A DNA stretch of 64,000 nucleotides from Hsuehochloa calcarea (Eukaryota > Streptophyta > Magnoliopsida > Poales > Poaceae), in the NCBI GenBank assembly GCA_036346395.1, contig CM070609.1:29338223-29402222 (forward strand), read 5' to 3'. This document shows positions 1 to 11,100 of this stretch, one piece after another. Every line of letters begins with the position of its first letter. Position 1 is the stretch's first letter. Position numbers and translations under genes: made by a program. The notes beneath the pieces were generated by a model. The model did no database searches and was not told the origin of the DNA. It saw only the letters and a list, made by a program, of their open reading frames with translations.

Positions 1-55
1 GAAAATTGGGAAAGCGCCTATTCACCCCCCCCTCAGTCGCCTTTCCGGTCCTACA
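1..55 (+). mobile_element. 3' tip of a copia LTR (SIRE/Maximus-like)
   Basis: A short C-rich stretch running from gcgcctattcaccccccc to a terminal ctaca. From knowledge of grass genomes, this is the usual last 50 bases of SIRE/Maximus-type copia LTRs, which end in a CA that is followed by the primer-binding site. Here no primer-binding site follows. The sequence passes directly into a minus-strand copia gag fragment at about 56, so this is probably the edge of an LTR inserted into that older fragment. The rest of the LTR lies outside the window. Confidence 0.5.
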
Positions 56-660
56 GATAGAGCTCCAGGGCCTCCTCCAATGCAGCATTAGCGGCCTCAT
101 GAGCCGCCTGATCCGCACTAACATGAAGAGCAGGCAAAACTGGTGGTGTAGGGCAAGGCGGACAGGGATGCTCGCTGGTGAGATGACCCTAGAGATGTTG
201 GTTGTTGAGATAAATCCTCAGGTGAACGACCCACTCTCGGAAGTTCGTCCCATCGAAACGAACTGGGGAGTGGGATGGCGAGAGAGCCACCAGCAGTAGC
301 CATTCGGAGTAGATCGGGTCGACTCTGCGCACCGGGATGTAGTCGGGCAATGGATGTGGTCGGGGTGGCGATGGCGGAGCCGGCCGGGCGGTGGCGGCAA
401 TCGAGTCCGCAGGGCCGGAGCCGCAGCGAGTGAAGCAGAGGAGTTGGCCGGAGCTCTGACGGCCGGGGATGGCGAGGGCCGGCGGCGGGGAGCTGGATCC
501 GGTGAAGGGCAAAGGGAATCCGGCAGTGGTGCGGCGGATCTGATAGTTGAAGCTTGGTGGCGCACGCAGAAGAGCAGGGGAGCGTAGGAGCCGCGCCACG
601 GCTCGGGACGGGAGGCCGGATCCGCGAACCGGGGGCGACGGAAGAGGCTGGTATCAAGAT
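56..660 (-). pseudogene. Ty1/copia gag fragment, broken
   Basis: The minus strand reads a proline-, serine- and arginine-rich leader, then SPVRFDGTNFREWVVHLRIY and NNQHL. This resembles the start of the copia gag (UBN2/DUF4219-type) domain, where the peptide 'FDGTNYxxW' is typical. A TAG at 191-189 interrupts the frame where tryptophan is expected. The frame then continues as GHLTSEHPCPPCPTPP and an alanine/glutamate-rich helix until the LTR tip at position 55. It lies immediately downstream of the PBS and LTR at 780-1061 in the same orientation, so it is the 5' part of the same element. The product would be a capsid protein of a retrotransposon; it is not functional here. The family name is inferred from motifs only. 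Confidence 0.55.
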
Positions 661-779
661 TCACCACGGGATTTTGGGCTGTGAAGCAGAGGCGTCCTCA
701 GAGGGAGAAAACAAAGGAGAGGAGGGCACGGGGAGGGTGGCGTCGACAGGCGGCGGCGGCGGCCAGCAAACCCTAACCG

Positions 780-797
780 CAACGCTGCTTGATACCA
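780..797 (-). other. copia primer-binding site
   Basis: Directly after the LTR end (CA at 798 on the minus strand) the minus strand reads tggtatcaagcagcg. This matches the initiator-methionine tRNA complement tggtatca that most copia and many gypsy elements use to prime reverse transcription. Confidence 0.55.
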
Positions 798-1061
798 TGT
801 TGGAATGAAACTTGTTCTATTCCAATAGACCAAATGAGCAATATATAACATGTACAGAGTTGTCAATATACAATGAACACTCTGCACTATCTCCGTGTCT
901 AACAGCATGGAATTGAATTTTGACGTTGCTCTCTTCTGCGTAGAGACTAGAGACAGCACTACAACAGAGCATGGACCAGCTCCAGATCGTCACGATGCGG
1001 TTATCATGTGAAACGCTCGCATGTTTATAGCCAGAATGCAATATTAGATTATAAGGCAACA
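798..1061 (-). mobile_element. copia LTR, 264 bp
   Basis: Read on the minus strand the segment begins TGTTG (1061) and ends CAACA (798), a 5-bp terminal inverted repeat of the expected TG...CA form, and a tRNA-Met type primer-binding site follows at once. It is therefore the 5' LTR of the element whose gag remnant lies at 56-660. It sits only about 90 bp beyond the polyadenylation signals of the ethanolamine kinase gene and in the same transcriptional direction, so read-through transcripts from that gene would enter it. The outer boundary at 1061 rests on the inverted repeat alone. Confidence 0.55.
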
Positions 1062-1148
1062 TTATCGGCGTGACATGTTGGACGTGTACCCAATAGGCAC
1101 ACAGCAAATGCTTACATGATATACAAAGCAGAATTCGCCAGGCTTGTG

Positions 1149-1171
1149 TTTATTGCAACAACAGATTTATT
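1149..1171 (-). terminator. poly(A) signals of ethanolamine kinase
   Basis: Two AATAAA hexamers occur on the minus strand, at 1171-1166 and 1154-1149, about 190-210 bp beyond the stop codon at 1359. They are the only clear plant near-upstream polyadenylation elements before the copia LTR starts, so the 3' UTR probably ends around 1120-1140. Confidence 0.45.
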
Positions 1172-1358
1172 ATCCTACAGATCGTACAACTTTCTATCAG
1201 GTGATACATGCCTCCTACAGGAAAAAGGAAACAGGAAGAATTTCACAGCTGATACAACGAGAGTCGCTGCCATCATAGTTTTTTAGTACAACAGCTGATC
1301 ATCCGTGCCCAACGTACATAAGCGGACGGCAGTAATGGCTCGTGGACAACTCTAGGCT

Positions 1359-4300
1359 CTAGCCATTCCTCCGTGCAGAGAGGAAGCCTTGTGCCGAGAG
1401 GAAGCAGAACTCTCGCTGTTTCTTGTATTCACCGTACCGTAGAAAAAAGTATCCGAGATAATCGAAATCAATTGGGGATACATTTGCCTGCAATCAAATG
1501 GCAATCGTATGTTTTGATATATCAGTTGCATGGCGGTTAAATCCTGAGTGGTAAAAAATATTTGAAAATTGCATCTTAAGCTAAGAGAGTAGTGTTTTAC
1601 CTGAATGAGAGCCCACAATGCCCAGTAAATGTGTGATGCTAATCTGTAGGTGTTTGTTTCAACATAAAGGGCTTCCAAATCTTGCACTTGCACCTTTCAG
1701 TTGGAAAAAAAAAATTCTAGATGCAATGAGTCCATTACGGCGAAATTATGTCAAGCAAAAAATGTTCTATGCTCTACCCTCAAGGAAGACACTTATTTTC
1801 TTGAGGTGACACTTTGATGTCTTCCTACCTTGTATAAATGCTGAGCATCCTGAAGTCCTCTTTTCAGAAAAATGACACAAGCAATTCATGTTTAACTAAG
1901 AGAACTAAAAATGACAAGTATATATAGCACATAACTACTCATAGCATGACTAGCATCTATTTTACAATAGTAGGCAATAAAGGACAGTTTCTTTACTCGT
2001 AGAAAAAAAACATGCACCCCCTATGGATAGCTTTCAGTTGGTTTTGTTTCTAGAGAAGATAATCTATTGAATTCACATACCTCACTTGGTCTATCAGCTA
2101 GCAGATAATTCCTGAAGAAGTGATATTGGACATCTTTATCTGGGTACCTAAAAGAAGCAACCAAGTGAATACTACTGAGCAACATAACAATAAGAAGTTC
2201 CATCAGAATATTCAACCGACAAGAAGAGAACTTACAAGTTATAGTCACAATCAAATCCTGCATACTCATTGAAATGGTTTGCAATGTCATAACCACGGTA
2301 GCTGTATGATCCATACTCGAAATCAATGAAATAGAGCTTCTCTGGCAAAAGGAATGACAATGCACACAACCGCTACATCAGTTTTGCAAATGAAGAACGA
2401 AAATGGGAAAGTTTTAAATATAAAAAGTATAATGCCACTGAATAATCAAAAGAATGTAACAAGTGAATATGACATTTACCTTCCAAATCATTAAGCATTA
2501 GATTGCCTGAAAGCAAGTCATTATGTGAAAAGACCACAGGGGCATGTAGAAGGTCTGAGAGATCCTATAAGAGGAGAGTAAGACAAATTATATACACGAA
2601 CAGCATTGTCACAAACATTAATGTAGCCACTGATTGTATTATAGAATGATCAACTAGTATGAATATACAAGAAAATTAGAAAAGAAAATACTCCTTCTAA
2701 GAAGATGAAACTGAAGCGGGCACAAATTGCTCCAAGGGTCAATAGCCCATAACAATAAGAAAAGAATAATAACACAAGGTACATGGTCAATTGCAAGGTA
2801 CCTTAAGTTCTTTAACTTCATCTTGTATTTCTCTGAAAGAGATTGTTTCATATCTCTTCTGCTTCTCATTATCCTCAAACTTCAACACCGAAGCTGCAAT
2901 AAGTATTTGACAGCATGTAACAATATTGTTTAATGTCACTCTACAAATGTGGAAGGCATAAAAGCAACCAGCTGAGTCCCAAAATGAAATGTCTGAAACA
3001 ACATAGGAATGTTACCTTTTTTCAAAAACTTGACTATATCATTCCATAATTGTGGTTCTTTTGATCCTGGTATGTCTACTTGATGGAATTTGTGAAGCTC
3101 CTTGGCAATTTCAGCTGCTATTCTAGGTTCCTTCATGTCTGCAAAACAGAATAATGAGAATCAATATATTTATTTACAGCAGCATTTCTCATGGCCTCTT
3201 CACACATCTAAGGCTGCAAATTAAAATACCAAATTGTGCATAATGCCTACAGGAAAAAATCACATATCCCTTTAAATTACCATTTGAGATAGCAATATAA
3301 ATAATAAATGAAAAAGAAAAAGAGAATAGAAAAATAATTGCACTAAGTAGACAATGAGCCCACCCCATTTGTATTATGCAGAATGAAAGTATGCCTACCT
3401 GAAGGTGACAGTGTTCGAGCATTGATGAATGACTGAACAACTCCATTATCAAATATTCCAAGTAGACGTGCCCCGAACCCTGCAGCTGAGAGATACTGTA
3501 TGGCCTAACCATGATGGTAATAGATGTATGCATTAGGAAACATTTCAGCCCCGAAAATGAGATGCAACTTTGTGGATATAATGTATGACATGCTAGTCCC
3601 AGTCTAGGATAACAATGCTAGTCCCAGTCCCAAACCAAAGTTAACTCTTTGTGGTACATTACACCAGCAGACAAGACCACAATGCAAAAGATATAAAGTT
3701 AAGAATACAACAGAAGGCACTTCCAGACCCTTGAATGTTTGCACAACCTACTCGAATTTTTTTTTTTAAAAAAAGAGGTATTTTCAACGTGATAGCAAAG
3801 GTACTACTATGAAACTGGACTATTCTATTCCCCTAAAGTTGAAAAATGAACCACAATTTGAAAAATACACAAAAAGAAGCCGCAACAAATGGACCAGTAC
3901 TACAATCAGAGGAACATTATAGGATGCAGGTAAATATGGCATGCCAGTACCATATACAAATTCATACTATTCAAATGCTCACCTGTAATTCCCTCTTCCG
4001 ATCGATCACCAAGTCCGTATTTGGGCCATATAACCGAACAGTCACAGAAGACTCGCTGCCCGTGCATTCTTTGGCAGATACCTTTAGCACTGTAAGTAAT
4101 AAACATCAGAACAATAAAAGAAATGCCATTTTAGGGTAACCATTGCTGTACCCATGGATGAAAATCTAGCCGGTTACCGGCCGTCATTACCGGAATTCCC
4201 GGTGGGAACTGGGATCCAAAAAACCGGCCAGAATTCTTCAAATTCAAATTCCCAGTGGTTAGATCCCAAATTCAAATCTCAGTAGTCGAATTTCGAGCGG

Positions 4301-5231
4301 TTTTTTCCGGGATTTCTGGTAACCGGCCGGTAACAGGATAACGGCCTCCGAGTGGTTTTTGTTCCGGTTCTGCTTCCGGTTTTTTGGATCCTTGGCGCCT
4401 GTACCTATGAATTATCGGTAAAGTAGGTGCAGCTGCACAGAGAACATGTTTCTAATTCTGCACACATGATAGGTCCAGATGCAACGACAGAAGGAATGCT
4501 TTAGGCAGAAATAAATGCAAAGCAATCTTTAAGGTGTAGTCATAGGTGTGTGCAGCAATTCAAGCAACTGAGTTACTAAGAATGTATAATTACATGGCCT
4601 CTGTTTTCCTCTGCTACAACATGTAGCTCAGGTGAAAGGGGAAGGAATCAGGACAACGCAACAAGATATGCCACTGGCAAGGAGCAGGTACCCACATAGG
4701 TTCGTGATGCCACCGGACACAGTCTCGATCGAGAAGCACGAGCTGTCCAGAGACGACCACCCTTTCACCAAATCCTTGCAGAGACCTCTGGGAAGAAAAA
4801 AACATCAAAAATCCACCGTATTAGATTTCTTTTTTGGAAAACTGGCGATTAATAAGAATACTCGTGCCTCTCGCCCTATCTGAGGCATTACCCCAAACAC
4901 CATCGGCTCACGAGCGCGGAGACACCACGACCCGTCTCCCAGTCCTAGAGACGCCGCTCCCAAATGCTCCAACACCGTGGAGACACGAACGAATTAGAAC
5001 GAAACAAACCCCACTCGCGCGCACAGAGGCAAATCCGAAGAGAGAGGAGGACAAGGAGACTTGCATGATGTGGGGCGTCATCTCGGGGAGAGGAAGCGAG
5101 ATGTCGACGGCGGCGGCCGACGTGGGCACCTCCTCCGGCGCCGGTGCCACCGCTGTCGTCATTTTCCCCTCCCCGCCACCTCCGCCGCCGCCGGTGGCCA
5201 CCCCGTTCCAGCTCCGCCCCTCCGATCCCAT
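1359..5231 (-). CDS. EMB1187: Ethanolamine kinase (CDP-ethanolamine pathway), 11 exons
   Basis: Phosphorylates ethanolamine with ATP, the first step of the Kennedy route to phosphatidylethanolamine, in the cytosol. Exons: 5231-5065, 4787-4696, 4089-3983, 3504-3399, 3138-3016, 2893-2802, 2564-2480, 2341-2236, 2147-2081, 1693-1601, 1487-1359 (stop TAG). The joined frame is 388 residues, the usual length of plant ethanolamine kinases, with no internal stop. Visible motifs: GGITNLLLKV (about 81-90, nucleotide-binding loop), Brenner motif SHNDLLSGNLML (242-253, catalytic Asp245, Asn250) and IDFEYGSYSYRGYDIANHF (263-281, Mg-binding Asp264). The FEYGSY...HFNEYAG form is ethanolamine-kinase rather than choline-kinase type. 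A glycine-rich N-terminus (residues 15-20) precedes the domain. All introns are GT-AG except intron 1 (GC-AG). The start is the first ATG after the TATA box. The symbol is that of the Arabidopsis homologue; orthology is inferred. No damage seen. Confidence 0.93.
4154..4398. mobile_element. Candidate MITE in intron 2 of ethanolamine kinase
   Basis: A 245-bp block rich in ccgg and accggccggt lies in intron 2 between ctgtaccc (4146-4153) and ctgtacct (4399-4406). That is an imperfect 8-bp duplication (7 of 8) of the length hAT elements make. The block contains several self-complementary ccggttaccgg-like words, and its ends (ggatgaaaatctagccgg against the complement of ccggttttttggatcc) are weakly inverted. 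Composition differs sharply from the AT-rich intron around it. The TIR evidence is weak, so class is uncertain. Confidence 0.4.
4788..5064 (-). other. Intron 1 of ethanolamine kinase, GC-AG type
   Basis: The exon 1 end and the donor read CACATCAT|GCAAGT, the consensus of the minor GC-AG class, and the acceptor is ttcttcccag. Splicing here gives PHI-I-GLCKDLVKGW across the junction, which agrees with the conserved plant sequence 'PRIIELCKDLxxxW'. The nearby GT four bases further on (5060-5059) would join out of frame with either usable acceptor. Confidence 0.8.
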
Positions 5232-5312
5232 ACCCTTCGCTCGCGCGCGGCTCGTTTCCTCCGCTCCTTTCGCGTGTGCGCGTGAGGCAGTTCGTTGAGC
5301 TATTCCTGGTGC

Positions 5313-5340
5313 CGACTCGACTCGACTCGACTCGATTCGA
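5313..5340. repeat. Pentanucleotide microsatellite in the 5' UTR
   Basis: About five and a half copies of cgact in a row (one with a T substitution), lying between the TATA box and the start codon of ethanolamine kinase and therefore probably within its 5' untranslated leader. Confidence 0.8.
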
Positions 5341-5405
5341 CCGGAGGCGAGGGAAGTGTGGGGAGACTACAGTGGGGAGGAAGCGGGAGCCCGAACAGCG
5401 CACAC

Positions 5406-5412
5406 CTTTATA
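5406..5412 (-). promoter_or_regulatory. TATA box of ethanolamine kinase
   Basis: TATAAAG on the minus strand at 5412-5406, about 175 bp upstream of the start codon at 5231, in a GC-rich setting. Transcription would start near 5375-5380, giving a leader of roughly 145 bp. It is the only good TATA element in the 400 bp upstream. Confidence 0.55.
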
Positions 5413-5419
5413 ACGCCCA

Positions 5420-5660
5420 CTCGCCTCCCGCCGCGTGGCGGGGCGTGCCTGTTTCCTACCTACCGGGTGGCGTATTGGCGTGAGCCACTGTTCAACTGCA
5501 CGTGGGCCTTAATTCGACATGGGGCCCGGATGGCAACGGGACGAGCGAGGACGGTGTCATGGACGGCGGGGATTCGGTGGATGGAACGGACCCACGTGTG
5601 CGGGGATCTTGAGTCGCATCCGTGTGGGCCTCTAGTTTCTTGAGATCTTTTGGATGGATG
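5420..5660. other. Upstream region of ethanolamine kinase
   Basis: About 240 bp of moderately GC-rich single-copy-looking sequence between the kinase TATA box and the first bases that resemble the MULE end. It presumably carries the gene's upstream promoter. I see no gene and no clear operator motif. Confidence 0.4.
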
Positions 5661-6060
5661 GTCTTCGGTGAATGGCGATTTTTTTTTAAAATAATATCAT
5701 TATAAAAATAAATAGTTGACTTTTCTTGTTTAATAAAACTAGATGCTACCGTCAATTGAAATAATGTCACGTCACCATTTCAATTGGCAATGCGACCGAC
5801 GACTTCATGATAGCGACTCAAAGATGCATAGAGATCTCACATCGTCGATAAATGATGATAATGTCTGTCGCCAATTCAACTGACGACAATGTCTGTCGCC
5901 AATAGAGATCCTATTTTTTAATATTAAGATATAGAAAACCATCATTTCAAATGTCGATAGAGATTCCACAAATCCCTGTCGCCATTCCAAATGGTGACAC
6001 AATCTACCATATAAAAGACCCGAAAATTCTGGCATAACTCACTTTTATTTAAAAAATAGA
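5661..6060. repeat. MULE left subterminal region
   Basis: AT-rich sequence with repeated words tgtctgtcgccaatt, gcgactcaaag and gtcgccattcc, some in opposite orientation, like those at 61880-62110. MULEs of grasses often have such repeated, partly palindromic terminal regions. It begins about 250 bp from the ethanolamine kinase TATA box. Confidence 0.45.
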
Positions 6061-6649
6061 GAGAGAAAGAGGAGAGAGGAGCAGAGAGGAGGGGGAGGAA
6101 AGAAGCTAGTGAAGCGCCGCCCGTTCGGTCGCCTACCTTTTTCAGATGATTTTTTTAACCGAGTGGATTACATGGTTTTAGATGTACGGTTACGAAATGT
6201 AGTATGTTGTACATAATCTTTTTAGGTGGGTAGTTTAGTTTTAGATATGCGGTTAATCGTGGAAATCTTATTTACGGTGCAGTGCGACAAATATGTCAAA
6301 TGTCACCAATTTCAAAATTTACTACGGTCAGGGGACTATTCTTGAGGGTCCCGAGTGGATTGATTTGCGTTATTTTCAATCGGTGACTGTGACCCTAACA
6401 TGACCAAAGCAGCGTACATGGAGCGCTGTGATGCGGTGGTTGTTTCACTCATTCAATTTGGACCATATTGTGTATGATATGAGATTAAGTTGCTTTACCA
6501 ATCGAGCAACACAGGGCACATATTGGGAGTTAGTACAACTCAAGTAAACAAGGTCATGTCAATCATATGTACACAAGGCGAGGGATGAACGGTGGGATTT
6601 GGTCCTTCTGACCCAAGCATATGCCAAGCCCACTCTTTAATCGGCAACT
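6061..6649 (+). other. MULE 5' noncoding interior
   Basis: Starts with a GA-rich tract (6055-6110), as is common near transposon transcription starts, followed by sequence with no long open frame. Probably the leader and a degraded first exon or intron of the transposase gene. No other gene is visible. Confidence 0.3.
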
Positions 6650-7088
6650 GAACAAGAAGTGGGTGGTGATGTCAAAGGAGAAGTCGAGGACTCCGGTCAC
6701 AGCGCGACACACACAATGGCCGAAGGTCCGGGAGTAGCTGATCCTGTCGATGAAGACCCTGTGGAAGGAGCTCCTTCAGTCAGGCAAGCTAGTGAGCTTG
6801 CCGACGATGGTGAGGAGCTAGAAGCCTTAGTGCAAAGGATGAATCTCGAAGACTGGGACTACATGGCATTGTCAGAAGATGAAGGATCCTACGACGAGGA
6901 TGATGCGGACCAGTAGGCGGTTCCATCTGAGTGGAACATATACCAGTTCGACAACCTCGTCGTTAATGAAGACTTCTGTATGCCGTGGGAGTACGACCAG
7001 AGCGAAGTTAGTTAAGGAACTATGTACAAATGCAAGGAGGTCGTGCATGAGGCGATCAAATTATAGGCCTTGTCGATACAACGTACAT
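6650..7088 (+). pseudogene. MULE transposase, N-terminal part
   Basis: One frame reads an acidic region (LEALVQRMNLEDWDYM, then ALSEDEGSYDEDDADQ), then AVPSEWNIYQFDNLVVNED, MPWEYDQSEV and MYKCKEVVHEAIKL, ending ALSIQRT at the insertion point. This is the typical N-terminal half of rice MuDR-type transposases: 'VPxxWNxxxFxxLxVNxGxxxPWEY...EVxxGxxYxxKxxVxxAVKxWALSxxRxF'. In-frame stops occur after DADQ (TAG), after SEVS (TAA) and in place of the conserved tryptophan after AIKL (TAG), so the gene is dead. The C-terminal half resumes at 59629 in the same frame after the 52.5-kb insertion. The acting protein would bind terminal repeats and cut and paste the element in the nucleus. Confidence 0.75.
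7084..7088. repeat. Target-site duplication, left copy (tacat)
   Basis: Five bases immediately before the TG of the LTR at 7089, repeated exactly at 59624-59628 just after the LTR's terminal CA. The duplicate marks the insertion of an LTR element in the MULE transposase frame. Confidence 0.8.
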
Positions 7089-8186
7089 TGTAAGGACCCG
7101 GGATTAACACTCCCAAATCCCTTGTGTATTACTAAACTAGTCCTAGTAAACAAATATGGTAACATCCATAATCACAAAGCTTTATCAATAAATATAAGAG
7201 TTAATTACCAGAAAGGCTTACGAGCCAACAATAAATAACACAGCGGAAGACGAAGAAGATGTAGTAGAACCCAGTTAATCTACCACAGGCAATCGACTAG
7301 GGTAGCGACCTAGTTGTCGAGATCTTCAGCAGTTGCAAAGTCCTTCTCCTCTAACAATATTTTATTAAGCAAGAGTAAGCACAAACAACCATGCTCTGCA
7401 AGTTATACCAAATAACAGAATTATAAGACACGTAAGGATATATCAATGGAAGGCTTATAAGGTTGAATTTGCATAAAGTAATGTTTTCTTTTTAAATATA
7501 TGTACTAAGTTCCAAAGCAGTTATTCCATAACTAAAATTTATTTTTCTACACTCTCAAGTTTTATAGTAAGATAACATTCATCCAAGAGTGGTGAAGGAT
7601 ACATTCCTATCACATAGCAAACCGCCCAATTTCCCGATTGGATACGTAATCCAAAACAATTTAATAAAGTCTTTTGAAATCAAAAATAAATTGTAACTTT
7701 GCTTTGGCTTTGTTAAGCATATCCATGACCGTGTACACATCTATTCAAATAGTTTTACACTCTGCAGAGGTTGTGCAACTTTACCCACAAGAGATAATCA
7801 TCTTATACGATCCGCTTACATACTTTCGAGGGTGTGCGGCTAAGATATTATTACAAGACCTTTACAATGCACCATTCCACCGTATTCCCGCCTCGCTAAG
7901 GTTTTGTTTCCTTTAGATAGAAACTCACCGGATTTAAGCCCCCTATTGCACCATGTGGGAATACATAAAAAGTAGGTCACTCGGACACCCACGCAACCGG
8001 ATGGCACAACTACAACGAAATGTTGCAAATTAGTTAGACATGTCATGCCCATTCCCCGGCTTGTGTTAGTACGTAGGGGCTTAGCAAGATGCGGCTTGAA
8101 GACCGGTCCTTAATTGACTTAGGCGACTTTTCAAAATAACTAGTGGGCCTTGATTATAGAAATGACTCGATCCCGTGCATCAACGT
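7089..8186 (-). mobile_element. Host LTR of the nest, left part (gypsy, Tekay-like)
   Basis: Begins TGTAAGGACCCGGG and carries, in the same order as the better LTRs at 8187 and 19122, a stop-spaced region with gcaagagtaagcacaaa, a gaggttgtgcaactttaccc block and cccattccccggcttgtg. It is therefore the first third of a Tekay-like gypsy LTR lying in minus orientation. It is broken at 8187 by another LTR of the same broad family. Its other end is at 59623. No gene lies in it. Confidence 0.7.
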
Positions 8187-11100
8187 TGTCGGGACCCAAA
8201 TATGCAAATCTGGACCCTCTGTGTATTCTGCACTAGTCCAGGATCACGCTAGTGCACACAGTGTCAACATTGATGAAATATCACATCCATACAACGAATA
8301 TAAGAATAAACGAGTACTTTAAATAACAAATAATCATTGGGACCTTATGGTCGAGTGTTACATTTATTAAGCCATGCAAGGTCGACAATAAAGAAATAAA
8401 CTGCAATGAAACGAAATAAACTCCGTGGCTCCCATCAATTTACCACAGTGCAACCGATCGATCAAGACCCTAACGCTCAACCTTCGAGAACTCTTCTTCA
8501 AAAGCAAAGACGACTCCTCCACTTCATTGATTTGTTTAGCAAGAGTGAGTACACACCGAACTCGCAAGTCATACCACGAATGCAATTTATAGATGATGGC
8601 TTATTCCAAAGGAATGGCTTCGTGGTTGTTTTGCGAAAATGCAACATTTGCCATTGAATACAAATAATAGATTGAAAGCATAATTCAAAACAAATAGACA
8701 ATAATAAGTTAACAATTGATTTCACAAAGGACACACAGTCTAATCAAGTTCTTTCACACAATGAACAAGTTATCTCACACAAATGACCCTTCCCAATTGT
8801 TTTATGAAAAACTACCCTCGTGTGAAATTCCGAGCATGTCCATAACCGAGGACGCGGCTATTCGAATAGATTGGTTTAAACACTCTGCAGAGGTTGTACA
8901 CTTTACCCACACGATGAAACCAACCGGATCGAGTTGATCACAACAAAACCTTTCGAGACTTCATCTCAAACAATGACACTCTGGTGTGCTTTATCTTGTC
9001 AATTTGTACACACACCCTTGGAACGACACACACCATTGGACGAGGATGCAATGAACTGTCCGCGATGTGACATATCACACCTCCACCCATCACATAGCTT
9101 AAATACAACTCGAGTTGTCAATGTCAAGACTCCATAACTTACTAAGTCGGCCCACCCATACTAGGCATGTTGTCGCATGCAGAAGGCCCAGTTCAATGGC
9201 GCACAAAGTTAAGTCCTTAATTGACTAAGGCAAGACTTCCAGCTTTAACCCAAATCACAAAGTTTAATAAGCACACACTCCACCATTCACACGAATCCAC
9301 CACTTGCCTCGGTCTAAATCTTTTCCCACCTCTGTTGATTAAGTGCAACACATGCCATCAACGAGTAATAGCACACAAAGACACACAGCATTTCATCACA
9401 CGCCCATAATCACTTAGTCAAGTTTATAATTGCAACTCTCACATGAATTGATGACTCGTGGCATGGCTAAGCGCCTAATCGTATCTAACCAACCCACGTT
9501 GGTGCTACGATAATACCAACTAATTATTAACCAACCTAGGGTGACAAAAGATCATGGCATGCAATAGACAAGGTGGCATAACAATTTGGATTAATAACTA
9601 CACCCAAAAGCATTTAAATAAATAATTGAAATAGAATGCAATACATTGAAATAAAGTATTTTGAAAATCGGGTTCAAAATGATCAAAGGTATAACTTGCC
9701 TTGGAATAGATCTAGATATTGGTCTTGGTCTTGAGGTGCTCCTTCTTACGCAAAATTCCCAAGTATCGACGCCTACTCGCAAAACGAGACAAAAGAAATA
9801 AAACAAATAAATAACAGAGGCAAAACAAACTCCAAAAATTAAATAAAATTCACCATTAAATAGATCTTAATTTTATATGAATGTACAAATTTGAATGGGC
9901 TCAATTGGACTTCGGATGCAAAAGATATGAGCTTTGGAAGATTGGAAAACAATTAAACCCTAATTTGGATTTTCTCGAATTTCCGAATTATTTTTATAAA
10001 GGAAATTCGGATTAATGACGTCGGCTGACGTCGGCAATGAATTTCCACCGAAAAGAAATAATTAAAACCGTCTCGACAGTGGGACCCATTGTCGATCTCT
10101 GGCTCACGTGGACCAAATCCACCAAGCCTCGGATCCGGCCTGGTGAGGTGGCGCCCCACGCGGGCGGGTGGCACCGACGCGGCGCCAACAAGGTCGACAC
10201 GCACGCACGTGTGCCGAGGTGGATGCCGATGCGACTCTGGCGGCGGGCGCTCGGGAACCAATGGCAACGGCGAACGGCGGCGACTCGCCGACGGTGAGTG
10301 GTACCAACGTGTAGAGGGGGTTATTGCGCACATGAGGGCACCGATTTGAGCACCTGAGGTTGACGGAGATGGCCGGCGGCGAGGGAGAAGCGGCGACGAG
10401 GCTCGGGTTTTGTCGGACGGCGCTCCGGCGATGCTCCGGCGACGAGAGGCGCGCGAGGTAGCTGAGACTTGCGATCACAACGGCAATCGGTGGAGCAAGG
10501 GCGACGATGACGGCGGCGCAATCCACCGGAGAAGAAGTTCGGCCGAAAACCCTAAAACTTGGAATGCGGCGGCGCTAGGGCGATCGGGGCGATGGGAGTG
10601 GCGGCTAAGGGTTGCGGAGGCGAGGCGAGCTAAGGAGTACTTATAGGCTTGAGACGCGAGATTTGAAACCCCAATTCGGATCCAAAACAGTAGGGTTTTT
10701 GAATTCCAAGATTTTCGAGATTGAAACCGATTCGGGTTTGATTTGGTTTGAAACGGATATGGAATAACCGAGACACGCTTTGGTGGAAGTCGGCTCAAGA
10801 AATCGCCGAGAGAATCGGCGTTGTCGGATAGACTTGAAGCTCCAAAGAATGGCGGACTGGGCGCGGCGAGGAGGAAGAAGATCCCGCGGAGACGACGACT
10901 CGGTGGCGGTCCCACCTGGCAGAGAGAGCGAGGCACGGGAGAGCGAGCGGCGAGATCGACCGAAAGGGACACGCGGCGAAGATCCAATGATGGCAAGCGA
11001 AGGCGAACTTCGCGAAAGCGGCGGGCGATCTTGATCCAACTACCGGGAGGAGCGGTTGAATAGTGTTGGGATTCGCCCAAGATCGTTCAAGTATTTTAAA

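Noticed and set aside
1618..4883. Plus-strand open frames across the kinase gene
   Set aside because: Antisense shadows of minus-strand exons and introns; none has motif support.
5059..5060. GT donor for exon 1 of ethanolamine kinase, four bases after the GC donor
   Set aside because: It would end exon 1 in phase 0, while both usable acceptors of exon 2 need another phase to keep the conserved GLCKDLVKGW.
10475..11080. 201-codon minus-strand open frame
   Set aside because: Within the 3' LTR of gypsy element 1, CG-rich and of low complexity, with no homologue I can recognise.
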